Shown here one piece after another: positions 36,530 to 45,855 of a stretch of DNA of 64,000 bases. The DNA lies in assembly GCA_963814745.1 (NCBI GenBank), contig CAWFEA010000001.1:1-64000 (forward strand), in the 5' to 3' direction. The notes beneath the pieces were generated by a model. That model did not search any database. It was given only the letters and a program-made list of their open reading frames with translations, and was not told the DNA's origin. Made by a program: the position numbers and the translations under genes. How positions within the stretch are numbered: position 1 is the stretch's first letter; every line of letters begins with the position of its first letter. The DNA comes from CAWBRT01 sp963814745. Lineage in GTDB: Bacteria > Acidobacteriota > Terriglobia > Terriglobales > Acidobacteriaceae.

Positions 36530-37837
36530 ATGGCTACGATGTTGCGGTCCTACTTCGAGGCGCTTGGCGCCACCCCGACGCACCGCTGGACCGGGAGCGT
36601 GCGCCAGGCCATTGGGCAGCTCGTGGAATCGGAAGGCCCATTCTGCTCGCTGGGCGAGTGTTGTTGCATTCGCGATGCCAACGGGGTTTCGCATGCGGGG
36701 GAAGTGGTCGGCTTTCGTGGGCCGGTGGTGCTTTCCATGCTGCTGGCATCGACCGGGGGCGTGCGCTACGGAGATCGCGTCGAGACCGATGGGCGCCGGC
36801 CTGCGATCGGAGTGTCGCCAGCGATGCTTGGCTGCGCCATCGACGGCGCCGGCCGCCCTCTGGAAGCGGGTAGAGGTTACCGCGCGGTGGAAAGCCGGGC
36901 GCTGCAGTCGCCGCCGATTTCGCCGCTGGAACGGACGCCCATTCGCGAGCCGATTGGCTGCGGGGTACGGGCGATCGATGGCCTGTTGACTTGCGGCAGA
37001 GGGCAACGCGTCGGCATCTTTGGGGGCAGCGGCGTGGGCAAGAGCACCCTGCTCGGCATGATGGCCCGCGGAACCTCGGCCGATCTGACGGTGATGGCGC
37101 TGATCGGAGAGCGTGGGCGCGAGGTGCGCGAATTCCTGGAGGAGACGCTCGGCGAGGAAGGCCGCCGCCGTTCGGTGGTGGTGGTCTCCACCTCGGACCA
37201 GTCTCCGCTGCTACGCATAAGAGCGGCGATGGCGGCAACGGCGATCGCCGAGTATTTCTGCGGGCGCGGCAAGCAGGTGCTGCTGGTGCTCGATTCGATT
37301 ACCCGGCTGGCGATGGCGCAGAGAGAGGTCGGTCTGGCCGCCGGTGAGCCGCCAACCGCCAAAGGGTATACGCCCTCGGTGTTCAGCATGCTGGCGCGGC
37401 TGGTGGAGCGGGCCGGATGCCGCGAGCGGGGAAGCATTACCGCGTTCTATACCGTGCTGATGGAAGGCGACGACCAACAGGACCCGATCGCCGACGCGGT
37501 GCGTTCGCTGCTCGATGGACACATCGTTCTCGACCGCAAACTTACCGCCGCGGGGCATTATCCGCCGATCGACGTTCTCGACAGCCTCAGCCGCCTGATG
37601 CCCAACGTGTGCTCGGCGGAGCATCTCGCCAAAGCGGCCGGACTGCGGCGATTGCTGGCGGCCTACCGCCGCTCCGAGGACTTGATCCACATCGGCGCTT
37701 ATCAGAAGGGGACGGATGCGGTGCTGGACCGAGCGTTGGAGTTGTTGCCCCAGATCGATGGATTTCTCCGCCAAGACGCGGCTGAGCGCGCGCCGCTCGG
37801 GGAAACGCTCGGTCGCCTGCATCAGTTTGCGGTTTAG
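36530..37837 (+). CDS. fliI: Flagellum-specific ATPase FliI
   Basis: 435 residues from ATG 36530; the ATPase of the flagellar export apparatus. Walker A is FGGSGVGKSTLLGMM, Walker B lies in VLLVLDSITRLAMAQRE, and PPTAKGYTPSVFSMLARL is the family signature. Upstream in-frame residues to 36407 come from the tandem duplication and are not family-like, so the later ATG is chosen. It has GGGCGAGGGCG just upstream. Confidence 0.94.
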   Translation: MATMLRSYFEALGATPTHRWTGSVRQAIGQLVESEGPFCSLGECCCIRDANGVSHAGEVVGFRGPVVLSMLLASTGGVRYGDRVETDGRRPAIGVSPAMLGCAIDGAGRPLEAGRGYRAVESRALQSPPISPLERTPIREPIGCGVRAIDGLLTCGRGQRVGIFGGSGVGKSTLLGMMARGTSADLTVMALIGERGREVREFLEETLGEEGRRRSVVVVSTSDQSPLLRIRAAMAATAIAEYFCGRGKQVLLVLDSITRLAMAQREVGLAAGEPPTAKGYTPSVFSMLARLVERAGCRERGSITAFYTVLMEGDDQQDPIADAVRSLLDGHIVLDRKLTAAGHYPPIDVLDSLSRLMPNVCSAEHLAKAAGLRRLLAAYRRSEDLIHIGAYQKGTDAVLDRALELLPQIDGFLRQDAAERAPLGETLGRLHQFAV

Positions 37838-37853
37838 CGTTTACGGTTTAGCT

Positions 37854-38312
37854 ATGAAATTCTACTTTGCGCTGGAGGCGGCGCTGCGCATTCGGCGCAT
37901 TCGCGAAGACCAGCAACGCAACCTGCTGGTGGCCGCCAATATCGAGTGCGACCGCCTGCGCAGCCAGCTGGCGGCGCTGGACGAGGAGCAGGCGCGGCGA
38001 AACGCAATGGCTGCGCAGCAGATCGCCGCCGGCATCTGGGGAGCGGAATTGCAGTTCGACGGCGGATGCCGGAAGCAGGCAAGGATATTGCAGGACCGAA
38101 TCTCGATTCAGCTTCTGGAAGCCGCGAAGCGCGCCCGGCAGCAGCACGAGAAGTATCTTCGGTTGCGCCTGGAACGCCGCGCCATCGAGGCACTGCGCGA
38201 CAGCGCCCGGCAACAATTCGAGTGCGAGCAGCGCAGAAGAGAACAGCAGGTGCTCGATGAGAATCACCTGTTGTTCCACGGACGAACGGAACAGAGCTTG
38301 CCTAACAACTAG
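37854..38312 (+). CDS. fliJ: Flagellar export chaperone FliJ
   Basis: 152 residues, almost entirely helical. The start MKFYFALEAALRIRRIREDQ is typical of FliJ, followed by long charged heptads (RARQQHEKYLRLRLERRAIE) forming an antiparallel coiled coil. FliJ couples the ATPase to the export gate. Position after fliI supports the call; sequence alone is weakly conserved. Confidence 0.85.
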   Translation: MKFYFALEAALRIRRIREDQQRNLLVAANIECDRLRSQLAALDEEQARRNAMAAQQIAAGIWGAELQFDGGCRKQARILQDRISIQLLEAAKRARQQHEKYLRLRLERRAIEALRDSARQQFECEQRRREQQVLDENHLLFHGRTEQSLPNN

Positions 38313-38438
38313 GCAACACTTGCCGGGGCGACGCGGAGCGGCCGCTCGGATTTCATCGGCAGGACCCGGCTTTGACTTGAATTCAGTGGTTTCCGCCGAC
38401 GGATTCGTCCCTTATCAGGTTTGGTGAGAAAAGTGCAA

Positions 38439-40154
38439 ATGCAGTTTGTGAACATGATCTCGGGACGCGTCCAAATCGATCCCTTTGCCGGGCCGAAGGC
38501 CACGGGTGCGGTGGCGAATGGCAAATCGCCGGGGGCGACGGGCGACATTTTGTCGGCGTTCCATCAGCATATGAACCATGAACTCGGCAAGTTGGCGGAC
38601 AGTCTTCCGGGGAAAGCGCACGCCTCCAGCGGCGATGAGACGGCCAAGAGTTTGCCCGCCGGCAAGCCGGCGAAGAAGCAGACAGCCGCTTCGCTGCCTG
38701 CGGGGACGAGCGCTGCGGACGAAGCAACTTCATCTCCGCCGCCTCGGCCGTCCGACCCTGCGCCGAACAGCCCGGGGATGACGAACGGTTCACCGGCTTC
38801 GGCGGCGCCGCCGGACCCGCGCTTGGCGGCGATTTCAGAGTTGCCCGTCGTTACCGCACGCGTCGTCACCGAAAATGCCGGCCGGGTTGAATCCGCGGCG
38901 CAGGAAACGCTTCCGGCGGCGGCGGGAAAAACAGATTGGTCACGTTTGCCGATGGCTGCCGTTGCCTCCGCCGGACAGGCTGCGGTGGAGAACATTTCGC
39001 GTTCGCAAGCGGAGCCGCCGAAAGCATTCCCAGGCCCACAGCCTGCACCGTCGAAGGCATCTCCAGAGGGGCAGCCCGGGGCATTGGCTGAAACCGTGCC
39101 GGTTGACATCGAGAATGCCTCGGAGGGCAAGCCAGAGCGTACGGCCGTTGCCCCCGAGGGCGACGACCAAGGTGAATCTGGCGAGGCCAGCGCCGCAGTC
39201 GCGCAGACAGCCTCGGCCTTGCCGCCGGCGCAGCTCTCCACTGCTACCGAGGTGGCCTTGCCGCCAGGTGCGGCGCAGAATCCGCAGGACCAAACCGTGA
39301 AATTGGTCGGGGGCGACGCCTTCGCGCAACTGGTGAACGCCGTGCCCATGACGAAGCCGGCGACGACCAACGAGAATTCGGCGCGCCAGCAGACCGCCGC
39401 AGAGCACGACAATCACGACAATACAGTGGACCCACGGCGCCTGAAAGCCGCCGCCGCGCCTGAGCGGAAGACGGCGGAAAGCGGCGCTACTCGGGTTGCT
39501 GACGCAACGGAAGTGTCGCCGGCGCGCGAGCCAGGCGCTTCGGCCCGCGCTGCCGCCCGCGTTTCCGACGATGGGTTAGCGAGTTCGCCGTTCACCCAGG
39601 CGCTCGTCGCCGAGCGATCCAAGGCTCCCGCTGCGGAGGCAGACGTGCAAACGGCGGCGCCGAGCACGAACGCCGGGGCCGCGAGTCATGCCATGGCCGC
39701 CGCTGACGAAGCCAGTGCGTTGCATCTGCAATCGGCCCGTTTGACGGCAAGCGACAGCCAGGCGGAGATGCAAGTGGGGCTGCAGACGGCTGATTACGGG
39801 CACGTGGAGATCAAGGCATCGCTGCAGAATTCGACCGTGGGCGCGACCATTGCGGTGGAGCACGCGGCCCTGCGCGACCAGATCGTCTCCGCTCTTCCCG
39901 AACTCAGGCACAGCTTCACCGAGCGGCAAATCACCCTCGAGTCGCTGACCGTAAGCGATTCGCTTTCGGCGACAACCTCGTTCGCCAATTCTCATCAACA
40001 ACGCTCCAACCAGCAGCAGGCGGCGGTCCCCGACCAAGGTTCCCAGCAAAGACGGGCGGAGCCGGATTGGGAAGCCAAGCCCGGCGCATCTTCCGGGCCG
40101 GAGCTTCAATCGTGGGCGGGGGATTCCGGCTCAGAGCTGAATGTGTTGGTCTGA
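38439..40154 (+). CDS. fliK: Flagellar hook-length control protein FliK
   Basis: About 571 residues. The long N-terminal half is Ala/Pro/Ser-rich and unstructured. The conserved C-terminal domain starts near residue 430 (SDSQAEMQVGLQTADYGHVE, then SALPELRHSFTERQITLESL). It is exported and measures hook length, then switches export specificity through FlhB. ATG 38439 is preferred over GTG 38421. The place between fliJ and flgD is the standard one. Confidence 0.85.
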   Translation: MQFVNMISGRVQIDPFAGPKATGAVANGKSPGATGDILSAFHQHMNHELGKLADSLPGKAHASSGDETAKSLPAGKPAKKQTAASLPAGTSAADEATSSPPPRPSDPAPNSPGMTNGSPASAAPPDPRLAAISELPVVTARVVTENAGRVESAAQETLPAAAGKTDWSRLPMAAVASAGQAAVENISRSQAEPPKAFPGPQPAPSKASPEGQPGALAETVPVDIENASEGKPERTAVAPEGDDQGESGEASAAVAQTASALPPAQLSTATEVALPPGAAQNPQDQTVKLVGGDAFAQLVNAVPMTKPATTNENSARQQTAAEHDNHDNTVDPRRLKAAAAPERKTAESGATRVADATEVSPAREPGASARAAARVSDDGLASSPFTQALVAERSKAPAAEADVQTAAPSTNAGAASHAMAAADEASALHLQSARLTASDSQAEMQVGLQTADYGHVEIKASLQNSTVGATIAVEHAALRDQIVSALPELRHSFTERQITLESLTVSDSLSATTSFANSHQQRSNQQQAAVPDQGSQQRRAEPDWEAKPGASSGPELQSWAGDSGSELNVLV

Positions 40155-40161
40155 AAGGAAA

Positions 40162-40461
40162 ATGGCAATGTACGTCACTCCAACTCGTATGGCGGACGCC
40201 ACCACCCAAACCAGCGGGCAGAGCACGACCTCGAGTAGCTCCTCCGCCAATTCGGCCAGTGATATGCAATCGGAGTTTCTCACCCTGCTGAGCACGGAGC
40301 TGCAAACGCAGGACCCGACGGCGCCGGAAGATCCGACCGAAATGATCACTCAACTGGCGCAGTTCAGCAGCTTGAGTGAACTCACCAGCATGAACACCTC
40401 TTTGGACACGCTGGTCAGCGATGCCACGCCCACTACTACCACCCAGACGGGAGCAAGCTAA
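40162..40461 (+). CDS. flgD: Hook assembly scaffold FlgD, short form
   Basis: About 99 residues: only the N-terminal FlgD domain (SDMQSEFLTLLSTELQTQDP, MITQLAQFSSLSELTSMN). The C-terminal Ig/Tudor-like region of long FlgD is absent, although the gene is intact and overlaps the flgE start by one base. Short FlgD forms occur in other bacteria. It caps the growing hook. Confidence 0.92.
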   Translation: MAMYVTPTRMADATTQTSGQSTTSSSSSANSASDMQSEFLTLLSTELQTQDPTAPEDPTEMITQLAQFSSLSELTSMNTSLDTLVSDATPTTTTQTGAS

Positions 40462-41897
40462 TGCCTGACTTTTCGATTCCTCTCTCCGGGCTCATGGCCA
40501 GCCAGACGGCCCTTTCGGCGATCTCCAACAACCTTGCCAACATGAACACGACCGGCTACAAGGACAACACCGTAAACTTTCAGGACCTGTTCTACCAGAA
40601 CATCGGCTCCACCGGTGCGGGTGATCCAGAACAGGTTGGCGCCGGAGTAGAAGTCAGCAGCATCAGCACGAATTTCACCGGCGGCGATGTGCAGACGACC
40701 GGCGTCAACACCGACGTGGCGATTTCTAACAATGGGTTCTTTGTCCTGCAGGGACCGGACGGACAGGACTTCTACACCCGCGATGGTGAGTTCACCGTCA
40801 ATTCAGGCGGCTACCTGGTGTCCCAGGACGGCTACCTGGTGTTAGGCTATCCGGCAACCAACGGCGTTGTGAACACCAGCCAGTCGCCGGGACCGCTGCA
40901 AGTGGGCATGGGCCAAATTAATCCCCCGCAGGCAACCAGCACGATCCAGTTGCAGACGAACCTTGATGCGGGCTCGGCTGTGGGCGACAGCTATTCGAGC
41001 AGCATCGATATCTATGACTCGCTTGGCGACTCCCATGTCGTCACCGTGGACTTCACCAAATCGGCAGCCAACACGTGGAACTACACGATGACGGTTCCCG
41101 GCGCCGATGTCGGGTTAAACCCTTCCAGTTGGAATGCCAGTTCGGCCTATACGGCCGGAGATCTCGTATCCGCCAATGGCTACCTCTATAAGTGCACGAC
41201 GGCGGGAACCAGCGGCACGACAATTCCCACTTTCCCTACCACCAGCGGCGGCACCGTGACCGACGGCACCGCGGTTTGGACGGAGATGGAAGCATATCCG
41301 CCGGTGATTAACAGCGGCACTTTAAACTTCAACAACTCCGGGGCGCTGACCTCATGGACGGACGCCAAGGGCAATACCAATAGCGCGAGCACAAATGTCA
41401 CCGGAATTACGATCAGCGGCCTCGCCGACGGCGCCGGAGCCCTGACGTTCAACTGGGATCTCAGCAATAGCGGCTCGCCGCTGTTGACTCAGATGGCCTC
41501 GGCCAGCAGCACGCCTTCCACTACCCAGGATGGTTGCAGCAGCGGGACCTTAACTGACTTTTCGATTAACAGCGACGGCACAATCGCAGGGGCATTCACC
41601 AACGGCACGCAAATACTTGGACAGATTGCATTGGCTGGCTTTAGTAATGACCAAGGCCTGGCGCGACAGGGTAGCGATAACTATGCCGCCACGCTGGCTT
41701 CCGGGCAGGCGGCCCTCGGCACGCCCGGGGTAGGCGGGCTCGGCGCTTTAACCGGCGGCTCGCTGGAGAGTTCGAACGTGGATATTTCGACGGAGTTTTC
41801 AAATCTGATTATCGCGCAGCGGGAATTCGAGGCGAACGCGAAGTCTATCACCACCTTCGATGAGGTCATGCAGGACACCATCAACCTCAAGCACTAA
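40461..41897 (+). CDS. flgE: Flagellar hook protein FlgE with inserted carbohydrate-binding-like module
   Basis: 478 residues. The N-terminus (SGLMASQTALSAISNNLANM, NTTGYKDNTVNF) and the C-terminus (LESSNVDISTEFSNLIIAQR, AKSITTFDEVMQD) are classical FlgE. The variable domain carries an insertion at about residues 222-274, beginning SSWNASSAYTAGDLVSANGY and ending TVTDGTAVWTEM. Its W...Y..GD....G..Y.C and DGT..W spacing matches the carbohydrate-binding repeats of phage tail and chitin-binding proteins. It would be displayed on the outer hook surface. It is followed by a terminator. Confidence 0.92.
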   Translation: MPDFSIPLSGLMASQTALSAISNNLANMNTTGYKDNTVNFQDLFYQNIGSTGAGDPEQVGAGVEVSSISTNFTGGDVQTTGVNTDVAISNNGFFVLQGPDGQDFYTRDGEFTVNSGGYLVSQDGYLVLGYPATNGVVNTSQSPGPLQVGMGQINPPQATSTIQLQTNLDAGSAVGDSYSSSIDIYDSLGDSHVVTVDFTKSAANTWNYTMTVPGADVGLNPSSWNASSAYTAGDLVSANGYLYKCTTAGTSGTTIPTFPTTSGGTVTDGTAVWTEMEAYPPVINSGTLNFNNSGALTSWTDAKGNTNSASTNVTGITISGLADGAGALTFNWDLSNSGSPLLTQMASASSTPSTTQDGCSSGTLTDFSINSDGTIAGAFTNGTQILGQIALAGFSNDQGLARQGSDNYAATLASGQAALGTPGVGGLGALTGGSLESSNVDISTEFSNLIIAQREFEANAKSITTFDEVMQDTINLKH

Positions 41898-41904
41898 GCC
41901 TTTG

Positions 41905-41945
41905 GCCCGGCCGGTGTGAACAAGTGCTGGCCGGGCTCTTCTCTC
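41905..41945 (+). terminator. Terminator after flgE
   Basis: Stem GCCCGGCC (41905-41912) pairs with GGCCGGGC (41929-41936), followed by a T/C-rich run. It closes the flgB-to-flgE operon. Confidence 0.75.
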
Positions 41946-42235
41946 ATCTAAGAATGTCTTCATGAAAACCCGCCAACGTTGCCCCGCCTACTCGGCGCCC
42001 GCCCGGAAAACTTGAGGGCAAAATTCCTCGACCGCATCTCTAAGTCGCATGTTTTGAAACCACTTTAAAAGTTGGGCGTTTTCTTTCGCCACTCGGCATC
42101 GTGATTGCACTCCAGCTCACCTGAAAACGCACCGCCGGGCCGCTGCCAGCAGGTGTCCTCGATATATCGGGCTGAGGAAATGCGAAGCGGCGGCCGAACA
42201 GATGTGGCTGTGACTGGAATCTCCGCCGGAGCGAG
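41946..42235. other. Intergenic region before fliN
   Basis: No gene seen. It separates the hook operon from the export operon and carries a sigma-54-like site at 42094-42109. Confidence 0.5.
42094..42109 (+). promoter_or_regulatory. Sigma-54 type promoter upstream of fliN
   Basis: CGGCATCGTGATTGCA has the -24 GG and a perfect TTGCA at -12 with exact spacing. It is 127 bp before fliN and follows the flgE terminator, so it is well placed to start the export operon. Confidence 0.6.
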
Positions 42236-42505
42236 ATGGCTGACCCTGACGAACGCGGAACCGCTGCTGAAGCCGTTGACGATCTGGCCTCGGTGGCCAT
42301 GCTCACCTGCCGGATGTCGCTGGAGATTCCGGTTCCGAGGTTCACCGTGCGCGATCTCTTGCGGCTCTCGCCGGAGGATGTGATCGATACCCACTGGGCG
42401 CAGACCGCCGACGTTCCGCTACGGATTAACGGACTGTTGCTGAGCTGGGCTGAATTCGAACTGATCGGAAGCAAGCTGGCGGTTCGAGTGACGGAGTTGG
42501 AATGA
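42236..42505 (+). CDS. fliN: Flagellar motor switch protein FliN
   Basis: 89 residues, almost only the SpoA domain: RMSLEIPVPRFTVRDLLRLS, VPLRINGLLLSWAEFELIGS, LAVRVTELE. FliN forms the bottom of the C ring and supports export. A second SpoA protein is encoded at 49727. The stop overlaps the next gene by 4 bp. Confidence 0.85.
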   Translation: MADPDERGTAAEAVDDLASVAMLTCRMSLEIPVPRFTVRDLLRLSPEDVIDTHWAQTADVPLRINGLLLSWAEFELIGSKLAVRVTELE

Positions 42506-42969
42506 CGACCAGAAAGACGACTTGCGAATCGCGAACCAACCCTCCCCGAAAAACCAAACGGGGCGGCGCTAAGAACCCGAAGCCATCCCCTGCTTCGTGC
42601 CACAAGCTTGGCTGGTTCGCCGGCTTGCGGCAGCGCTCGGCGGAGCTGTTGTCGCGGACGTGGCGCGGTCTGCGGCTGCAGCGCACGGCGCACAAGCTGC
42701 GGGTATTGGAAGTCGCCGCACTCGGTGAGAAGCGTTTCGTCGCCGTGGTCCAGTATGGAAGCCGGCGCTTCCTGGTGGGCGGAGGAGCCGGGTCGGTGTC
42801 GCTGCTCTCGAACCTGGGGCGCGAGCATTCGCCGGCCGAGCCTCTGCCCGCGGGGCACGAAAGGCGGAGCAAGGTTCCGCTGTTGCCGCTCATCGCGCCC
42901 GCGGACGAGCTGTCGCCGTTCAACGTCAAGATCGCGGAGGCAGCGGCGGGGGCACGGCTGGCCCTATGA
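42502..42969 (+). CDS. fliO: FliO-like flagellar biosynthesis protein
   Basis: 155 residues. The conserved FliO core appears at LRVLEVAALGEKRFVAVVQY and RRFLVGGGAGSVSLLSNL. The usual N-terminal membrane helix is not visible; the N-terminus is instead Lys/Arg-rich (PPRKTKRGGAKNPKP). Position between fliN and fliP supports the call. FliO aids FliP assembly in the export gate. ATGA overlap with fliP. Confidence 0.75.
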   Translation: MTTRKTTCESRTNPPRKTKRGGAKNPKPSPASCHKLGWFAGLRQRSAELLSRTWRGLRLQRTAHKLRVLEVAALGEKRFVAVVQYGSRRFLVGGGAGSVSLLSNLGREHSPAEPLPAGHERRSKVPLLPLIAPADELSPFNVKIAEAAAGARLAL

Positions 42970-43706
42970 AACGTGCCGGGCTGCTGTTCGCGTTTTTCGT
43001 TTCCTCCCCCACGCTGGTCTGGGCCGGACCCACCATTCCCGCGACGCCGCGAGAGTTGGGCTGGTCCGGCTTCGGCCAAAGCGGGTCGGTGCCCTGGAGC
43101 ATCGTTGTCCTGCTCACGGTGCTGACCCTGCTGCCGGCATTGCTGCTGTGCATGACGCCATTCGTCCGCTTGCTGGTGGTGTTTCATTTTTTGCGGCAAG
43201 CGCTGGGGACCCAGACCGCCCCGACGAACCAGACGCTGCTGGGGCTGGCGCTGGTGTTAACGCTCTTTCTTATGCAGCCGGTGGGCGTGGCCATCCAGCG
43301 CACCTCGATTGCCCCGTTTCAGCAGGGAAAAATCGATGCCTGGCAAGCGGTCGAAGCCGGAAGCGTGCCGCTGAAATCATTCATGCTTCGCTTCGTCAGG
43401 CCGAAAGACGAGGCGCTGTTCGTGGAGCTGGGGCGGGTTCAGCGTCCCGCGCGCGCCGAGGAACTGCCCTTTCGCGTGGTCATGCCGGCCTACATCCTCT
43501 CTGAACTCAAAGCGGGATTCCAGATCGGAGCGGTGTTGTTTCTTCCTTTTCTCGTGATCGACATGGTCGTGGCCTCGATCACGACTTCGGTGGGCATGAT
43601 GCAACTGCCGCCGGTGGTGATTTCGACTCCGCTCAAGCTGCTGCTGTTCGTGATGGTGGATGGCTGGAATCTGCTGATCGGTTCCCTGATGCGCAGTTTT
43701 GTCTGA
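42966..43706 (+). CDS. fliP: Flagellar export gate protein FliP
   Basis: 246 residues. A cleavable signal peptide (LLFAFFVSSPTLVWA) is followed by four membrane segments. Signatures include TPFVRLLVVFHFLRQALGT, MPAYILSELKAGFQIG and VGMMQLPPVVISTPLKLLLF. FliP5-FliQ4-FliR1 forms the core export gate. The start overlaps the fliO stop. Confidence 0.97.
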   Translation: MKRAGLLFAFFVSSPTLVWAGPTIPATPRELGWSGFGQSGSVPWSIVVLLTVLTLLPALLLCMTPFVRLLVVFHFLRQALGTQTAPTNQTLLGLALVLTLFLMQPVGVAIQRTSIAPFQQGKIDAWQAVEAGSVPLKSFMLRFVRPKDEALFVELGRVQRPARAEELPFRVVMPAYILSELKAGFQIGAVLFLPFLVIDMVVASITTSVGMMQLPPVVISTPLKLLLFVMVDGWNLLIGSLMRSFV

Positions 43707-43714
43707 GGTGAGTG

Positions 43715-43984
43715 ATGCCCATGGAAATGGTAGTGGAACTCGGACGGCGGACCTTGGAGACGGCGCTGATGGTGTGCGCTCCCATCCTGCTGATTGCGAC
43801 CATCGTCAGCGTCGCCGTGAACATCGTGCAGGTACTGACCTCGGTGCAGGAAATGACGATCGCGACGGTTCCGCGGCTGCTGGCAACCGCCGGCGCGCTG
43901 CTGTTGCTGATGCCGTGGATGCTGCGCAAGCTGACGCAGTTCACCTTGCAGATTCTGTCTAACTTCCGGCTTTATCTGGGATGA
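43715..43984 (+). CDS. fliQ: Flagellar export gate protein FliQ
   Basis: 89 residues with two membrane helices. LILIATIVSVAVN-like and VQVLTSVQEMTIATVPRLLA are FliQ signatures. ATG 43715 is chosen over GTG 43712; GAGGTGAG precedes it. It ends 6 bp before fliR. Confidence 0.96.
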   Translation: MPMEMVVELGRRTLETALMVCAPILLIATIVSVAVNIVQVLTSVQEMTIATVPRLLATAGALLLLMPWMLRKLTQFTLQILSNFRLYLG

Positions 43985-43990
43985 GCGGCG

Positions 43991-44761
43991 ATGGGCACTT
44001 TGGATTTGGAAGCGATGGTGGCGGGAGCGGTGACAGTGGGGCTGCGGGTGAGCGGCATCCTGGTGTTCGCGCCGTTTCTCGGCAGCAGCTCGATTGCGCC
44101 TCGCATCAAGGGAGGGCTGGCCCTGGCGCTGACGCTGTTGCTCTATCCGATTTGCGGCCGGCAACTGCATTTCGCCGCGCCGACCGGCTGGGTACAGATG
44201 GCGGCGGCAGAGACTGCGATTGGTTTGCTGATCGGCCTGGCGGTGAACCTCGCCTTTGAGACGGCGCAGATGGCCGGCAACATTCTCGGCGTGCAAATGG
44301 GCTACTCGCTGGTCAACCTCATAGACCCGCAGACCCAGGTTGAGACGCCGGTGCTGGCGTTGTTCCACCAGACCATTGCGCTGCTCATTTTTCTTCACCT
44401 CAACGTTCACCATTGGCTGCTGCGCGCGGTGGTGCGCAGCTACAGATATCTGCCGGCGGGCTCGGCGTTCCCGACCGGCTTGTCGGTCGGCGCGCTGCTG
44501 CAGGCGGCCGGCTCCATCTGGCTGGTCGGCATCCAGATCGCCGCGCCGGCGCTGGCGGCGACGGTGATGGCCGATTTCGCACTGGCCTTTCTGGGCAAGG
44601 CGTCGCCGCAGTTGCCGGTCATGCTCATGGGCATGTCGGTCAAGAGCATGCTCGGCATGCTGGCCCTCATCGGCTCGCTGGCGTACTGGCCGCGACTGTT
44701 TGAAAACCAATTCTCGCGCGGCATTGAGTTGTGCGAGCGCATGCTGCGGCTGGCGCGATAA
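43991..44761 (+). CDS. fliR: Flagellar export gate protein FliR
   Basis: 256 residues, six membrane helices. SGILVFAPFLGSSSIAPRIK, NILGVQMGYSLVNLIDPQTQ and PQLPVMLMGMSVKSMLGM are typical. It completes the P-Q-R gate and precedes flhB by 19 bp. Confidence 0.96.
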   Translation: MGTLDLEAMVAGAVTVGLRVSGILVFAPFLGSSSIAPRIKGGLALALTLLLYPICGRQLHFAAPTGWVQMAAAETAIGLLIGLAVNLAFETAQMAGNILGVQMGYSLVNLIDPQTQVETPVLALFHQTIALLIFLHLNVHHWLLRAVVRSYRYLPAGSAFPTGLSVGALLQAAGSIWLVGIQIAAPALAATVMADFALAFLGKASPQLPVMLMGMSVKSMLGMLALIGSLAYWPRLFENQFSRGIELCERMLRLAR

Positions 44762-44780
44762 CTGGTAGAGGACGATTCCG

Positions 44781-45855
44781 ATGGCGGGCGAAAAAACCGA
44801 ACAACCGACACCGCGAAGAAGGCTCAAGGCGCGCGAACAAGGACAGGTCCCGCGCAGTCGCGAACTGAGCAGCGCGCTGGCCACGCTGGCCGCGCTCTTC
44901 GTGTTTGCCTGGCAAATCGAGAAAGTCCCCGCCAACTGGTCGCAGTACACGCGGCACGCGCTGGCGCTGGCCACGACCGCCGATATCAGGCTGGAGACCG
45001 AACTGCTGCCGCGCACGATCTGGTTGGCGATGCGCTGGTCCGCGGCCCCCATGGGAGCAGCATGGTTTACCGCCGCCGTGGTGTCGCTGGCGCAGGGCGG
45101 AATTTTGTTTGCTCCGGCGTCGCTGGCCTTTAATCCTTCGCGGCTGAGTCCGGCCGCCAAATTGAAGCAGATGTTTTCGTTTACCGGCCTCAGTTCGTTG
45201 TTGAAATCGCTGCTGCCGACGGGCTTCATTCTCTACCTTGCGGCGCGGGTCATCGCGCGCGACTGGCCGCTTCTGCTGCGCGGCGCCGGCTGGAACTCGC
45301 GCCAGTTCGCGTCGTTTTTGCTGGGCCGTGTCTTCGAGATCAGCTGGAAGGCCATGCTGGTGCTGTTGATCTGGAGCGCGCTCGATTACCTGCTGGTTCG
45401 CCAGAAGCACGAGAGCGGGATGAAGATGAGCCGCGATGAACTGCGCGAGGAGATGAAGCAGACCGAAGGTAATCCGCAGATCAAGATGCGCATCCGCCGC
45501 CTGCAGCGCCAGGTGCGCCGCCGACAGATGCTGCAAGACGTGCAGCGCGCCACCGTGGTGGTCACCAACCCCACGCATTTCGCGGTCGCGCTCGAATACG
45601 GCCCGGAGCATGGCGGCCCCCACGGTGGTGGCCAAAGGGCGCAACCTGCTGGCGCAGCAGATCAAGCAGGTCGCGCGCTGGCATGGCATCGCCATCATGG
45701 AGAACCCGCCGCTGGCGCACGCCCTCTATCGCGCGGTGAAGATCGGGCAGGCGATTCCGGCAAAGCTCTATGCCGCGGTGGCGGAGATTCTGGCGTACGT
45801 CTATCCGCATGCAGGCGCAGACGGCGCGGGCGGGGGTGCCGGCCATGGCAGATAA
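44781..45855 (+). CDS. flhB: Flagellar export switch protein FlhB (one frame break)
   Basis: About 358 residues after healing one base near 45608. The start AGEKTEQPTPRRRLKAREQG is diagnostic. Four membrane helices follow, then the cytoplasmic domain with the autocleavage site TNPTHFAVALEY. After the break, the frame continues APTVVAKGRNLLAQQIKQ and YRAVKIGQAIPAKLYAAVAE. FlhB switches substrate class when FliK signals hook completion. The stop overlaps the flhA start. The break is in a C/G-rich stretch and looks like a sequence error. Confidence 0.93.

Noticed and set aside
38313..38438. Possible sigma-54 site before fliK
   Set aside because: GG and GC pairs are present but one base too close.
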